A stretch of DNA of 64,000 nt from Halocalculus aciditolerans. Lineage in GTDB: Archaea > Halobacteriota > Halobacteria > Halobacteriales > Halobacteriaceae. The position numbers and the translations under genes were made by a program. Each line of letters begins with the position of its first letter. Positions within the stretch are counted from its first letter, which is position 1. Below, in pieces: positions 17,764 through 26,159 of this stretch. The stretch is from assembly GCF_014647475.1 (NCBI RefSeq), contig NZ_BMPG01000002.1:496001-560000 (forward strand), read 5' to 3'. The notes below the pieces were generated by a model. The model was given only the letters and a program-made list of their open reading frames with translations. It did no database searches and was not told the origin of the DNA.

Positions 17764-17794
17764 GGTTTATACGGCGGTGACGGTGGGGTTTATG
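17764..17794 (+). promoter_or_regulatory. Tandem TATA-like boxes ahead of an HTH regulator gene
   Basis: Two GGTTTATA/GGGTTTAT boxes at about 17764 and 17785 lie upstream of ATG 17820. The second is about 30 nt from the start and predicts a leaderless transcript; the first may be a second promoter. The remaining 170 bp back to the RuBisCO stop contains no gene that I can support. Confidence 0.4.
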
Positions 17795-17819
17795 ATGACG
17801 CGGAGTCCAGACGTGATAG

Positions 17820-18602
17820 ATGACTGGGGGTACGGTCGACGAACTCGTGCGATTGGTGAGCCAGCGACGCCCCCTCCTCGACGAGCTGCGAGCGGGCGAG
17901 ACGACGAAAGCCGACCTCGTCGCGTCCCTCGACGCGTCCCGGTCGACCATCGACCGCGCCGTCCGCGAACTGGAGTCCGTGGACGTCGTGACGCGCCGGC
18001 ACGGCCGCGTGCAGTTGACGCTCGCCGGCCGCCTCGTCCTCGACGCCTACCACGGCCTGCGCGACGCCGTCGACGGCGTGGAGCGCGCGAACGGCCTGCT
18101 CACCCACCTCCCCGCGGACGCGCCGTTCGACCCCGAGTTCTTCGCCGGCGCGAACGTCGTCAACGCCGACGAGACCTCTCCCTACCGGCCCGTCACGACG
18201 ATGGAGGAGATCATCCGGGAAGCCGACACCGTCCGGTCGTACGCCACGACGGTCGTCCCCGGCCTCATCGACGCGTTCACGGACGGCATCTTCGACGGCC
18301 GCCTCGACGTGGAGATGGTCGTCACCGACGCCGTCCTCGACACGCTCGTCGCCGAGCACTCCGACGCCCTCCGCGCGACGCTCGACTCCGGTCGCCTCAC
18401 GCTCCTCTCCCGCGAGCAGTGCGTCCCCTACGGCTTCTTCATCGCGTGCTGCCCCGGCGACGACCGCGTCGGCGTCGTCACCGCCGGCGACCACGGCTAC
18501 GTCGCCGCCGTCGAGAACGACCACCCCGACGCCGTCTCCTGGCTCGACGGCCTCTTCGAGAGCGTTCGCGCCGGCGCAACCCCCGTCGACGCCGCCCCGT
18601 GA
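17820..18602 (+). CDS. Winged-helix transcriptional regulator with DUF1724-like sensor domain
   Basis: 260 residues. Residues about 20-65 form a winged helix (TTKADLVASLDASRSTIDRAVRELE). The C-terminal 150 residues, with FFAGANVV, EEIIREADTVRSYATTVVPG and PYGFFIACC, fit the haloarchaeal COG4742-type regulators whose DUF1724 domain senses an unknown signal. It is downstream of RuBisCO and upstream of a VOC protein, each with its own apparent promoter, so no target can be assigned from context. Confidence 0.82.
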   Translation: MTGGTVDELVRLVSQRRPLLDELRAGETTKADLVASLDASRSTIDRAVRELESVDVVTRRHGRVQLTLAGRLVLDAYHGLRDAVDGVERANGLLTHLPADAPFDPEFFAGANVVNADETSPYRPVTTMEEIIREADTVRSYATTVVPGLIDAFTDGIFDGRLDVEMVVTDAVLDTLVAEHSDALRATLDSGRLTLLSREQCVPYGFFIACCPGDDRVGVVTAGDHGYVAAVENDHPDAVSWLDGLFESVRAGATPVDAAP

Positions 18603-18651
18603 CGCCGACGTAACTGCCACGCCTTTACCCGTGGACGGCCACACTCGACGT

Positions 18652-19122
18652 GTGAGCAGTCCCCCCGAGACGACCGGCATCCACCACGTCACGAACATCT
18701 GCACCGACATGGCGGAGACGAAGGCGTTCTACGAGGACGTCCTCGGCTTCCACACCGTGAAGCGGACGGGGAACTACGACGACCCCGGCACCCCGCACTA
18801 CTACTTCTCCAGCACGCCCGAGGGCGAACCCGGCACGAACGTCACGTACTTCGAGTACCCCGACGACGACGGCGACCCCGGCCCCGGCGCGAGCCACCAC
18901 TTCGCGCTCGGCGTCGAGGACGAAGAGGCCCTCCGCGAGTGGCGCGACTACCTCCGCGACGAGGGAGTCAGAGTCTCCGACGTCCGCGACCGAACCTACT
19001 TCGAGAGCATCTACTTCGCCGACCCCGACGGCCTCACCATCGAGCTCGCCACGAACGGCCCCGGCTTCGCCGTCGACGAAGCCGAACCCGGGAGCGAGTT
19101 CGTCGAACCGCCCGAACGCTAG
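18652..19122 (+). CDS. VOC family (glyoxalase/dioxygenase fold) protein
   Basis: 156 residues with two beta-alpha-beta-beta-beta modules. GIHHVTNICTDMAETKAFYEDVLGF is the standard opening with the first metal-ligand His, ASHHFALGVED gives the second and SIYFADPDGLTIELA the terminal Glu. The substrate is unknown; it resembles ring-cleaving dioxygenase-type VOC proteins. GTG 18652 lies 29 nt after a CTTTACCC box at about 18623, so this start suits a leaderless gene better than GTG 18631. Confidence 0.85.
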   Translation: MSSPPETTGIHHVTNICTDMAETKAFYEDVLGFHTVKRTGNYDDPGTPHYYFSSTPEGEPGTNVTYFEYPDDDGDPGPGASHHFALGVEDEEALREWRDYLRDEGVRVSDVRDRTYFESIYFADPDGLTIELATNGPGFAVDEAEPGSEFVEPPER

Positions 19123-19179
19123 GTATCGACCGGTGACCCCACCGACACTACTTACCGGGTGGGGGACGCGTTCCAGCAT

Positions 19180-20043
19180 ATGATTCGGGCACGCGGGCTG
19201 GAGAAGACCTACGGGTCCGTGCGGGCCGTGCGCGGCATCGACCTCGACGTGGACGAGGGCGAGGTGTTCGGGCTCGTCGGGCCGAACGGAGCGGGGAAGA
19301 CGTCGACCCTGAAGATGCTGTCGGGCCTGGTCGAACTGTCTGCTGGGGAGGCGACGGTCGCGGGCTACGACTCGCAGGACGCGGAGATGCGGACGGAGCT
19401 CGGCTTTCTCCCCGAGGAGTCGCCGCTCTACGAGGAGATGACGCCGACGTCCTACCTCCGGTTCTTCGCGGACCTCTACGACGTGCCGCGGGACGTGGCG
19501 GACGAGCGGATGGCGGACGTGCTCGACCGCCTCGACCTCGACGTGCGGGACCGGCCGGTCGGGGATTTCTCGAAGGGGATGAAGCGGAAGGTCGCCATCG
19601 CGCGGTCGCTCGTGAACGACCCGTCCGTGCTCGTGTACGACGAGCCGGCGTCGGGGCTCGACCCCGTGACGCAGCACACGCTGGAGGAGTTCACGCGCGA
19701 GCTGGCGGCGGACGGGAAGACGGTGTTGTTCAGCGCGCACGACCTCCACCGAGTCGAGGCGGTCTGCGACCGCATCGGCATCCTCGTGGACGGCGAGATT
19801 GCCGCGCGCGGGACGATGGACGAGATCCGCGGCGAGTTCGGCGAGGTCGAGTACCGCGTCACTACCTCCGTACCGGTGACGGGGAGCGAGGAGCGAGACG
19901 GCGCGCACGTCGTCGTCCTCCCCGACATGGACGCCGTCGAGGAAATTCGGACAGAAGCGCACGCGGCGGGTGGGGAGGTGCGCGACATCCGCACGCGGGA
20001 GTCCGACCTCGAAGACGTCTTCCTCGCGGTCGCGGGGAGATGA
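19180..20043 (+). CDS. ABC-2 type transporter ATP-binding protein
   Basis: 287 residues. Walker A GPNGAGKTS at about 34-42, signature FSKGMKRKVAIARSL and Walker B VLVYDEPASGLDP identify a drug/natrium-type exporter ATPase (CcmA/NatA clade). A C-terminal domain of about 80 residues follows the ATPase fold, as in that clade. ATG 19180 lies 29 nt after a CTTACC box, indicating a leaderless start. It overlaps the fused permease gene by four bases and heads a three-gene operon. Confidence 0.92.
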   Translation: MIRARGLEKTYGSVRAVRGIDLDVDEGEVFGLVGPNGAGKTSTLKMLSGLVELSAGEATVAGYDSQDAEMRTELGFLPEESPLYEEMTPTSYLRFFADLYDVPRDVADERMADVLDRLDLDVRDRPVGDFSKGMKRKVAIARSLVNDPSVLVYDEPASGLDPVTQHTLEEFTRELAADGKTVLFSAHDLHRVEAVCDRIGILVDGEIAARGTMDEIRGEFGEVEYRVTTSVPVTGSEERDGAHVVVLPDMDAVEEIRTEAHAAGGEVRDIRTRESDLEDVFLAVAGR

Positions 20044-21839
20044 ACCTCCGGAAGACGCTCCGCATCTCGCGGTGGGAGGTCGCGAAGGGCGCGGGGTCGA
20101 TGGGGCGGCGGACGGCCGTCGCGCTCGTCGTCCTCCTCGTCGTCCTCGCGGGCGTCACGGCGGCGCTCGCCGCGACGCAGCCGTCGCCCGAACAGGGCGT
20201 CTACCGCGTCGCCGTGACCGACGACGACGCGTACCGACCGGTCGTCGAGGAGAGCGCGTCCCTCCGCGCGGTCCCCCCCGGCACGCCGGTCGGGAGCGGG
20301 GCCGAACTCCAAGCCGACGACGGCCGCGTCACCTACGCGGACACCGAGAAGGGGCGAGCGGCCGCGGCGGCCTTCCGACGCGCCGTCACCGCCTACAACG
20401 ACCGCCTGATGGCGGAAGAGGACGACCGGGCCGCCGCGTTCCCCGTCTCCGTCACCCTCACCTACGCCGAACAGGACACCGGCGTCACCGCCGGCGCTGG
20501 CGGGAGCGGCGGCGGAACCGCAGGTGGCGGCGGTGGAACCGCGGGCGGCGGCTCCGGCTCCGGTGGCGGGGCGACGGACGGCGGCGGAACCGCGGGCGGA
20601 GGCAGTAGCGGCGGCGGTGCGGGGTCAGGTTCGGGGAGCGGTGGCGTGGGCGGCGGCGGGCTGCCGGGCCTCGGCGGGTCGCTCGGCGGCGCGCAGTCCG
20701 GGACGCCCGGCCAGCTCTCCTCGCCGTTCCCGCTGACGTCGCTCGTGCTCGCGTTCGCGTTCCTCCTCCCGTTGAACGTCGTCATCCAGGCGTACGGGTC
20801 GAGCGTCATCGACGAGCGCATCAACCGGCGGGGTGAGCTTCTGTTGGTCTCACCGGTCTCCCGCGGGGATATCGTCGTCGGGAAGACGCTCCCCTATCTC
20901 CTCGGCGCTATCGGGGTGAGCGCGGTCATCGCGGCGGCCGTCGGCGGCGGCGCGCTCTCCGTGCTCGCCGTCGCACCGCTCGCCGGCCTCTTCCTCGGGA
21001 CGACGTTCCTCGGCGCGCTTCTCGCGCGCTCCTACAAGGAACTCACGTTCGTCACGGTGACGGTGAGCGTGACGCTCACGGCGTACGCGTTCGTCCCGGC
21101 GGTCTTCACGGACGTCCACCCAATCGCCGCTATCAGCCCGCTCAGCCTCGTCGTGAAAGACCTCCTCGGCGAACCCATCGGGGTCGGCGAGTTCGTGCTC
21201 GCGACCCTCCCCGTCTCCCTCGCCGCGCTCGTCTCCTTCGTCCTCGGCGCGGGCATCTACCGAGAGGAAGACCTCTTCACGCAGAAGCCGATTCCCGGGA
21301 AGGCGATGGACGCCCTCGCCGCGCCGGTCACGTCGCTCGCGCGCGTGCCGCTCTGGACGGCGCTCCTCATCCCGTTCGTCCTCCTCGCCGAGCTCTTCGT
21401 CGTCGCCATCGCGTTCGTCCTCCCCACGGGGCTCGCCGTCGTCGGCCTCCTCGTCGGCGTCTCGCTCGTCGAGGAAGCCGCGAAGAGCCTCCCCGTCCGC
21501 GCGGGCTTCGCGCACGCCCGCTTCCCCGACACCACGAAGAGCGCGCTCGTCGTCGGCGTCCTCGCCGGCGTCGGGTTCTTCGCCGGCGAGAAGCTCACGC
21601 TCCTCGTTCAGCTCGTCGGCCTCCCCTCCCTCGACGTCGGGCGCGCGGCCTTCACGTCGGCGAGCGCCGGCCTCGACCCGCTCCTCCTGCTCGCCGCGCC
21701 GCTCGTCTTGCACACGGTCACGGCGACGGTGTCCGCGCTCGGCGCGCGGCGCTCCCGCGCCACCTACCTCGCGGCGTACGGGGGCGCGGTCGTGATTCAC
21801 GTCGCCTACAACGCCGCCGTGCTGGGGGTGCGGCTGTGA
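20040..21839 (+). CDS. ABC-2 permease fused to a PrsW-like intramembrane protease domain
   Basis: 599 residues in two parts. Residues 1-410 form an ABC-2 permease: one N-terminal helix, a long extracellular loop with a Gly/Ser-rich tract (about 152-222) and five more helices. Residues about 440-599 form a second bundle with motifs like those of PrsW glutamic-type intramembrane proteases: EExxK (E478, E479, K482), GVGFFAGEK (E517), LHTVTATVSALG (H558) and VIHVAYN (H587). The domain order and motif spacing are read directly; protease activity is inferred. The gene overlaps its ATPase upstream and a second permease downstream by four bases each. Confidence 0.82.
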   Translation: MNLRKTLRISRWEVAKGAGSMGRRTAVALVVLLVVLAGVTAALAATQPSPEQGVYRVAVTDDDAYRPVVEESASLRAVPPGTPVGSGAELQADDGRVTYADTEKGRAAAAAFRRAVTAYNDRLMAEEDDRAAAFPVSVTLTYAEQDTGVTAGAGGSGGGTAGGGGGTAGGGSGSGGGATDGGGTAGGGSSGGGAGSGSGSGGVGGGGLPGLGGSLGGAQSGTPGQLSSPFPLTSLVLAFAFLLPLNVVIQAYGSSVIDERINRRGELLLVSPVSRGDIVVGKTLPYLLGAIGVSAVIAAAVGGGALSVLAVAPLAGLFLGTTFLGALLARSYKELTFVTVTVSVTLTAYAFVPAVFTDVHPIAAISPLSLVVKDLLGEPIGVGEFVLATLPVSLAALVSFVLGAGIYREEDLFTQKPIPGKAMDALAAPVTSLARVPLWTALLIPFVLLAELFVVAIAFVLPTGLAVVGLLVGVSLVEEAAKSLPVRAGFAHARFPDTTKSALVVGVLAGVGFFAGEKLTLLVQLVGLPSLDVGRAAFTSASAGLDPLLLLAAPLVLHTVTATVSALGARRSRATYLAAYGGAVVIHVAYNAAVLGVRL

Positions 21840-22876
21840 CCCGCCTCGTCGTCGCGAAGCGCGAGCTCGCCTCCCTCCGCGCGGAGAAGACCATCGTGCT
21901 CGCTATCGCCATTCAGCTCTTCGTCGCCGCGTTCTCCGGGTTCCTCGTCGTCGGCCTCGTCAGCCTCTACGAGCCCGGCGCGACCGGCGGCGGCTACACC
22001 GTCGACGTCGGCGTCGCGGGGAACGCCACCGACGACCTCGCGCCCGTCGTCGACGCCGCCAGCGAACGCCGCGTCAGCACCTTCGAGACCGAGACGGCCG
22101 CCCGCGACGCCTTCGAGCGCGGCCGCGTCGACGCGCTCATGCTCGCCACCGAACGCCCGAACGGCCGCGTCGCCGTACAGGCCATCGCCCCGGAGGGGAG
22201 CTTCCGGACGACGCTCATCGTCACCCAGCTCAAGGACGCCCTCCAGGAGTTCGAGCGCCAGCGCCGCGCCGAACTCGACGGCCGCCTCCACCGCCAGCCG
22301 CTCGACGTCCCCGACGAGGTCCCCGCGAACCCCTACTTCGGGTTCGCCTACACGGTCCTCGTCCCCCTCCTGATGGTCCTCCCCGCGTTCATCTCGGGCT
22401 CTATCGCCGCGGACTCACTCGCCGAGGAGCGCGAACGCGGCACGTTAGAGCTCCTCCGCGTCGCCCCGCTCTCCCTCCCCGAAATCGTCGACGGGAAAGC
22501 GCTCGCCTTCGCGGGCATCGCCCCCGTGCAGGCGGCCGTCTGGCTCGGCCTCCTCGCGCTCAACGGCATTCAGGTCGCCCACCCGCTCGCCCTCCTCTGC
22601 TTCGTCGCCGCCGCCGCCACCGTCCTCGTCGGCGCGGGCGAAGCCCTCGCGCTCCGCGTCCCAGATAGAAGAGACGCCCAGCTCCTCTACTCGTTCGGCG
22701 CGCTCGCCGCCATCGGCGCGGCCAGCCTCCTCCCGGAGTCGCCCGCGAACGTCGCCGCGAAACTCGCCATCGGCAGCCCCACGCTCGTCACGTGGCTCAC
22801 GCTCGCCGGCCTCGTCGCCGTCGCCGCCGCCGTCTACGCCGGCTTCCGCCGCGCCACGAGCGACTACGGACCCTGA
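21836..22876 (+). CDS. ABC-2 type transporter permease
   Basis: 346 residues with an N-terminal helix, a soluble extracellular loop (residues about 45-160) and a C-terminal bundle of five helices. LAEERERGTLELLRVAPLSL is the cytosolic coupling motif of ABC-2 permeases. It starts at GTG 21836 within the previous stop. With the ATPase and the PrsW-fused permease it should form a heterodimeric exporter of the NatAB type. Five T residues at 22904-22908, after its stop, may serve as terminator while also supplying the promoter of the next gene. Confidence 0.88.
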   Translation: MTRLVVAKRELASLRAEKTIVLAIAIQLFVAAFSGFLVVGLVSLYEPGATGGGYTVDVGVAGNATDDLAPVVDAASERRVSTFETETAARDAFERGRVDALMLATERPNGRVAVQAIAPEGSFRTTLIVTQLKDALQEFERQRRAELDGRLHRQPLDVPDEVPANPYFGFAYTVLVPLLMVLPAFISGSIAADSLAEERERGTLELLRVAPLSLPEIVDGKALAFAGIAPVQAAVWLGLLALNGIQVAHPLALLCFVAAAATVLVGAGEALALRVPDRRDAQLLYSFGALAAIGAASLLPESPANVAAKLAIGSPTLVTWLTLAGLVAVAAAVYAGFRRATSDYGP

Positions 22877-22932
22877 CGTCGTCGTTCGCCGGCACACCAC
22901 GTTTTTACTGCCGGCCGCGAGACCCACCGCGT

Positions 22933-23907
22933 ATGGAGTACACGACGTTCGGCCGGACCGGCGTGGAGGTCTCCGAGCTCTGCCTCGGCTGCATGAGCTT
23001 CGGGACCTCGGAGTGGCGCGACTGGGTGCTCGACGAGGAGGAGTCCCGGGAGATCATCGAGCGCGCCATCGACCTCGGCATCAACTTCTTCGACACCGCG
23101 AACATGTACAGCGAGGGCGAGTCCGAGCGCGTCCTCGGGAACGTCCTCGACGACTACGACCGCGACGAGCACGTCGTCGCCTCGAAGGTCTACCACCCGA
23201 TGGGCGACGACCCGAACGCCAGCGGCCTGAGTCGAAAGAGCATCGAGCAGGAGCTCGAGAACTCCCTCGATAGGTTAGGAATGGACACCGTCGACCTCTA
23301 CCAGATCCACCGCTGGGACGACCAGACGCCCATCGAGCAAACCCTCTCGGCGCTCGACGACGCCGTCCGGCGAGGCGAGGTCCGCTACCTCGGCGCGTCC
23401 TCGATGTGGGCGCACCAGTTCGCCGACGCGCTCGCCGCGTCGGAACGCGAGGGCCTGGAGGCCTTCGTCTCCATGCAGAACCACTACAACGCCGTCTACC
23501 GCGAAGAAGAGCGAGAGATGCTCCCGCTCTGCGAGAAGGAGGGAATCGCCGTGATGCCCTGGTCGCCGCTCGCCCGCGGCTACCTCACCCGCCCCCACGA
23601 GGACGTCCGCGCGACGACCCGCGGCCAATCGGAGGAGTACCTCTACGAACACCCCTACCGCGAGGGCGGCGGCCCCGAAATCAACGAGCGCGTCCGCGAA
23701 CTCGCCGCCGAGAGAGGGGTGAAGATGGCGCAGATCGCGCTCGCCTGGCTCCTCCACAAGGACTGGGTCACCACCCCCATCGTCGGCACCACCAGCGTCG
23801 AACACCTCGAAGATGCCGTCGAAGCCACCGAGCTCAAACTCTCCGAGAGCGACATGGAGTACTTAGAGGAACCCTACGAGCCCGTTCGCGTCTCCGGGCA
23901 CGTGTAA
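22933..23907 (+). CDS. Aldo/keto reductase
   Basis: 324-residue TIM-barrel oxidoreductase that uses NADPH. Catalytic tetrad residues are visible in FFDTANMYSEGESE (Asp and Tyr), VVASKVYHP (Lys) and LYQIHRWD (His). IVGTTSVEHLEDAVEA is the cofactor-binding end of the barrel. It resembles the YajO/GSP69-like branch and may reduce sugar or alpha-keto aldehydes. ATG 22933 follows a GTTTTTAC box by about 28 nt, so it is likely leaderless. Confidence 0.92.
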   Translation: MEYTTFGRTGVEVSELCLGCMSFGTSEWRDWVLDEEESREIIERAIDLGINFFDTANMYSEGESERVLGNVLDDYDRDEHVVASKVYHPMGDDPNASGLSRKSIEQELENSLDRLGMDTVDLYQIHRWDDQTPIEQTLSALDDAVRRGEVRYLGASSMWAHQFADALAASEREGLEAFVSMQNHYNAVYREEEREMLPLCEKEGIAVMPWSPLARGYLTRPHEDVRATTRGQSEEYLYEHPYREGGGPEINERVRELAAERGVKMAQIALAWLLHKDWVTTPIVGTTSVEHLEDAVEATELKLSESDMEYLEEPYEPVRVSGHV

Positions 23908-23944
23908 CAGCATCGTTCCATCGGCCGTCCCGCGAACCGAGTGG

Positions 23945-24445
23945 TCACGACGAGCCGTGGTCGCCGTCGAGGTACGACGCACCGTATTCGCCAGCAAACG
24001 CGTATTCACTGGGAAAGACCGGATCGGTCGTGGCCGTCCAGAGGTCGTTGATTCGACGTTCGACCGTCTCCAGAACGCATCGGAGGACGGCCGTTGGATC
24101 CGGCGGGTACGAGGCGTCGACGGCGGCCGCTTCGGACGGCGTAGGTGGGACGTGGAAGTGATCGCGCGTGTTGTGCGTGTTCGGATGCCGGTCCCAGCGA
24201 CACGACCACTGTTCACCGGCCCACTCTTCGAAATACTGGACGTTGAAATCGCCGTTCAAGCGAAGCCGCAACTCGAGACGGGACGCGTCGACGACGTCCG
24301 GATAGTAACGGTGGTCGAACGCCGCGACGACCCGGTCTTCTTTTTCGCTGGGGAAATACTGGACCGTCTCGACGAGCGAGAGGTCGGCGAGATACCGGCC
24401 GAGGATTCGGAGCCGTTCCTCGTTCAGGTCGTCACCGCGCTCCAT
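23945..24445 (-). CDS. TumE-like putative toxin
   Basis: 166 residues. The central part, with RLELRLRLNGDFNVQYFEEW followed by WSCRWDRHPNTHNTRDHFH, resembles the DUF6516/TumE toxin family, in which a beta-rich core ends with R-D/Y-x-x-P-H and a His-rich phrase. The gene starts at ATG 24445, overlapping the stop of the upstream HTH gene by one base (TGATG), the usual order antitoxin then toxin. Base composition is lower in GC than its neighbours and the codon choice is more mixed, a sign of recent transfer. Similarity is judged by eye; a ribonuclease activity is only inferred. Confidence 0.6.
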   Translation of the reverse strand: MERGDDLNEERLRILGRYLADLSLVETVQYFPSEKEDRVVAAFDHRYYPDVVDASRLELRLRLNGDFNVQYFEEWAGEQWSCRWDRHPNTHNTRDHFHVPPTPSEAAAVDASYPPDPTAVLRCVLETVERRINDLWTATTDPVFPSEYAFAGEYGASYLDGDHGSS

Positions 24446-24984
24446 CAGGGGAACGAGGACGCGGGTGCTGGCTCGGAGCCGGATTCGAGCCGGAGCTTCG
24501 CCTCGTGCAGCTCACGCAGGCGTCGAGTGACCGCGCGCCACTCACTCAGTCGGTCGTACGCCTCGTCGAGATCGTCGTACTCGACGTCGGCGAGGACGAC
24601 CGAACCGGGGGACGCAGCCTCGAAGTGTCCGGAAAGCTCGCGTTCCCGTTCACGATACGCTTCGATCGCGTCCGCGACCGCTGCTGGCGTCTCGAACTCG
24701 CGCGCGAGCTCGGTGACGCGCCGGAACTCGAAGTACGCCTCGTTACGCACGAAGAGCGCGGGGTTGTCCGCGACTTTCTCGAGGACGCCGAGGTCGACGA
24801 ACCATTCGAGATGCGGACGCGCACCCTCTTTCGTGCAGTCCGCACGCCCGGCGATGTCCGCAACCGACGTCGGCGCTGTGAGTGTCGTCGCGACTTCGTA
24901 GACGCGGTCCTTCACCGTCCGGCCTTCGACGGCCGCATCCCATTCTCCGGTAAGGTCGATATCCGGTGGGTTGTCCCCGCTCAT
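24445..24984 (-). CDS. DUF7342-like HTH protein, putative antitoxin/regulator
   Basis: 179 residues. Residues about 25-75 form a winged helix (SVADIAGRADCTKEGARPHLEWFVDLGVLE), followed by the YFEFRRVTELAREF segment and a long acidic helix ending in ESGSEPAP. This layout matches a haloarchaeal family (DUF7342 from memory) commonly found upstream of a TumE-like gene. ATG 24984 lies about 30 nt after an AAATTAATG box on the minus strand. It probably binds its own promoter and neutralises the neighbour, but both statements are inferences from gene order. Confidence 0.7.
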   Translation of the reverse strand: MSGDNPPDIDLTGEWDAAVEGRTVKDRVYEVATTLTAPTSVADIAGRADCTKEGARPHLEWFVDLGVLEKVADNPALFVRNEAYFEFRRVTELAREFETPAAVADAIEAYRERERELSGHFEAASPGSVVLADVEYDDLDEAYDRLSEWRAVTRRLRELHEAKLRLESGSEPAPASSFP

Positions 24985-25150
24985 CGCTTCCCGCTACGCC
25001 TTGCGCCCACATTAATTTGCGCCCTCAAAGATATCTTATTGGACTGTCCGGGATGCTGGTTCTGCCTCGACCAGTTCTTTCACTCTTGAGTCTCGCAACC
25101 GGCGGCGAGGAGCGGGAGACAGTCGTGTACGCGCGTCGGTCTGAGGCGCG

Positions 25151-25540
25151 TCAGAGCCAGCAGTCGGGTGCGTTCGGAGGGGCTGCTGTGTGTGCGTGGA
25201 TCACGTCGCTGATGCGGACCCAGAGTCCGTAGTAGTCGCCGTTCCGTTCGAGGGAACTCTTCTGGGAGACGCGGTCGGCGAAGTCGTGAAGTGCGGGTGG
25301 GATACCGCAGGTGTGGTGGACGCCGTCTTCGAGAGCGTCGTCGACGATGGCGCGTTCGTCGGCGGGGAGGTCGGCGTAGTGGACGACGGTCACGCCGTCC
25401 GTCGAAGTGTCGGGTTCGGAAGTGGGTTCGGTGGCGACGACGGCGTCGTGCGGCATCCCGTCGACACAGCCGGCGAGCGCGGTCGCGGTGACGCTCACGA
25501 CTCCTGTGAGGAGCCGGCGGCGAGAAGGGCGAGAGCGCAT
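25151..25540 (-). CDS. Tat-dependent lipoprotein, function unknown
   Basis: 129 residues from ATG 25540. The N-terminus has an RRR-LL twin-arginine motif and a lipobox LAGC, so the protein should be exported by Tat and lipid-anchored outside the membrane. The mature part is small, with DGVTVVHYADLPADERAIVDDAL and a Cys pair (HTCGIPP and PDCWL). I do not recognise a characterised family. It is followed on the same strand, upstream, by an EamA-like gene 38 bp away. Confidence 0.75.
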   Translation of the reverse strand: MRSRPSRRRLLTGVVSVTATALAGCVDGMPHDAVVATEPTSEPDTSTDGVTVVHYADLPADERAIVDDALEDGVHHTCGIPPALHDFADRVSQKSSLERNGDYYGLWVRISDVIHAHTAAPPNAPDCWL

Positions 25541-25578
25541 ACCGTAGTCGTGTTCGCTGGCCGGGAAGCGTCGTCTCC

Positions 25579-26007
25579 TCAGGCGCGCGGGCCGGCGGTG
25601 AGGTAGACGGCGGCGATGGCGAAGAGGACGCCGGCGCTCTTGCGGAGGGTGAGGTCGTCGCCGAGGAAGAGGATGCCGGCGAGCGAGCTGGTGACGAGGA
25701 ACATCCCGAAGACGGGGACGACGATGCTGACGGGGCCGGTGGAGAGGGCTTTGTAGTAGGCGAGGATGCCGACGGTGAGGCAGACGCCGGCGGCGGCGAC
25801 GTAGGGGATGCGCGGGTGTGTGAGGTAGTCGACGACGGGGAGGCCGGTGTAGAGGACGACGCCGATGGTACCGAGGACGAGGATGGCGTTGGCGACGAGG
25901 GCGGCGACGGTGGAGGGGATGCCGCCGGGGCCGGTGGCGATCTTCATCAGCGGCGCGACGAAGGTGTAACCGGCGAGCGCGACGAGCGCCCACTTGAGAT
26001 AGTCCAT
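25579..26007 (-). CDS. EamA-domain membrane protein (single repeat)
   Basis: 142 residues with five hydrophobic helices, corresponding to one EamA/DMT repeat instead of the usual two. YYKALSTGPVSIVVPVFGMF and LFLGDDLTLRKSAGVLFAIAAVYL are the hallmark second half of the repeat. Half-size members presumably dimerise. ATG 26007 is preferred over a longer basic N-terminal extension, which has no coding character. Substrate is unknown. Confidence 0.85.
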   Translation of the reverse strand: MDYLKWALVALAGYTFVAPLMKIATGPGGIPSTVAALVANAILVLGTIGVVLYTGLPVVDYLTHPRIPYVAAAGVCLTVGILAYYKALSTGPVSIVVPVFGMFLVTSSLAGILFLGDDLTLRKSAGVLFAIAAVYLTAGPRA

Positions 26008-26159
26008 ACCGGGAGAAGGGAGAGCGGCTGGAAATCGGTGTCGACTCGCGGAGATGTGCCGCCGGCGTCGGTGTCGGCGAGGTGCGTGTGGCGTCGTCGA
26101 CGTGCAGCGCGGAGCGTCGACGACGCGGGACGTAGGGTGTGGGACGGGGTGCGACGACG

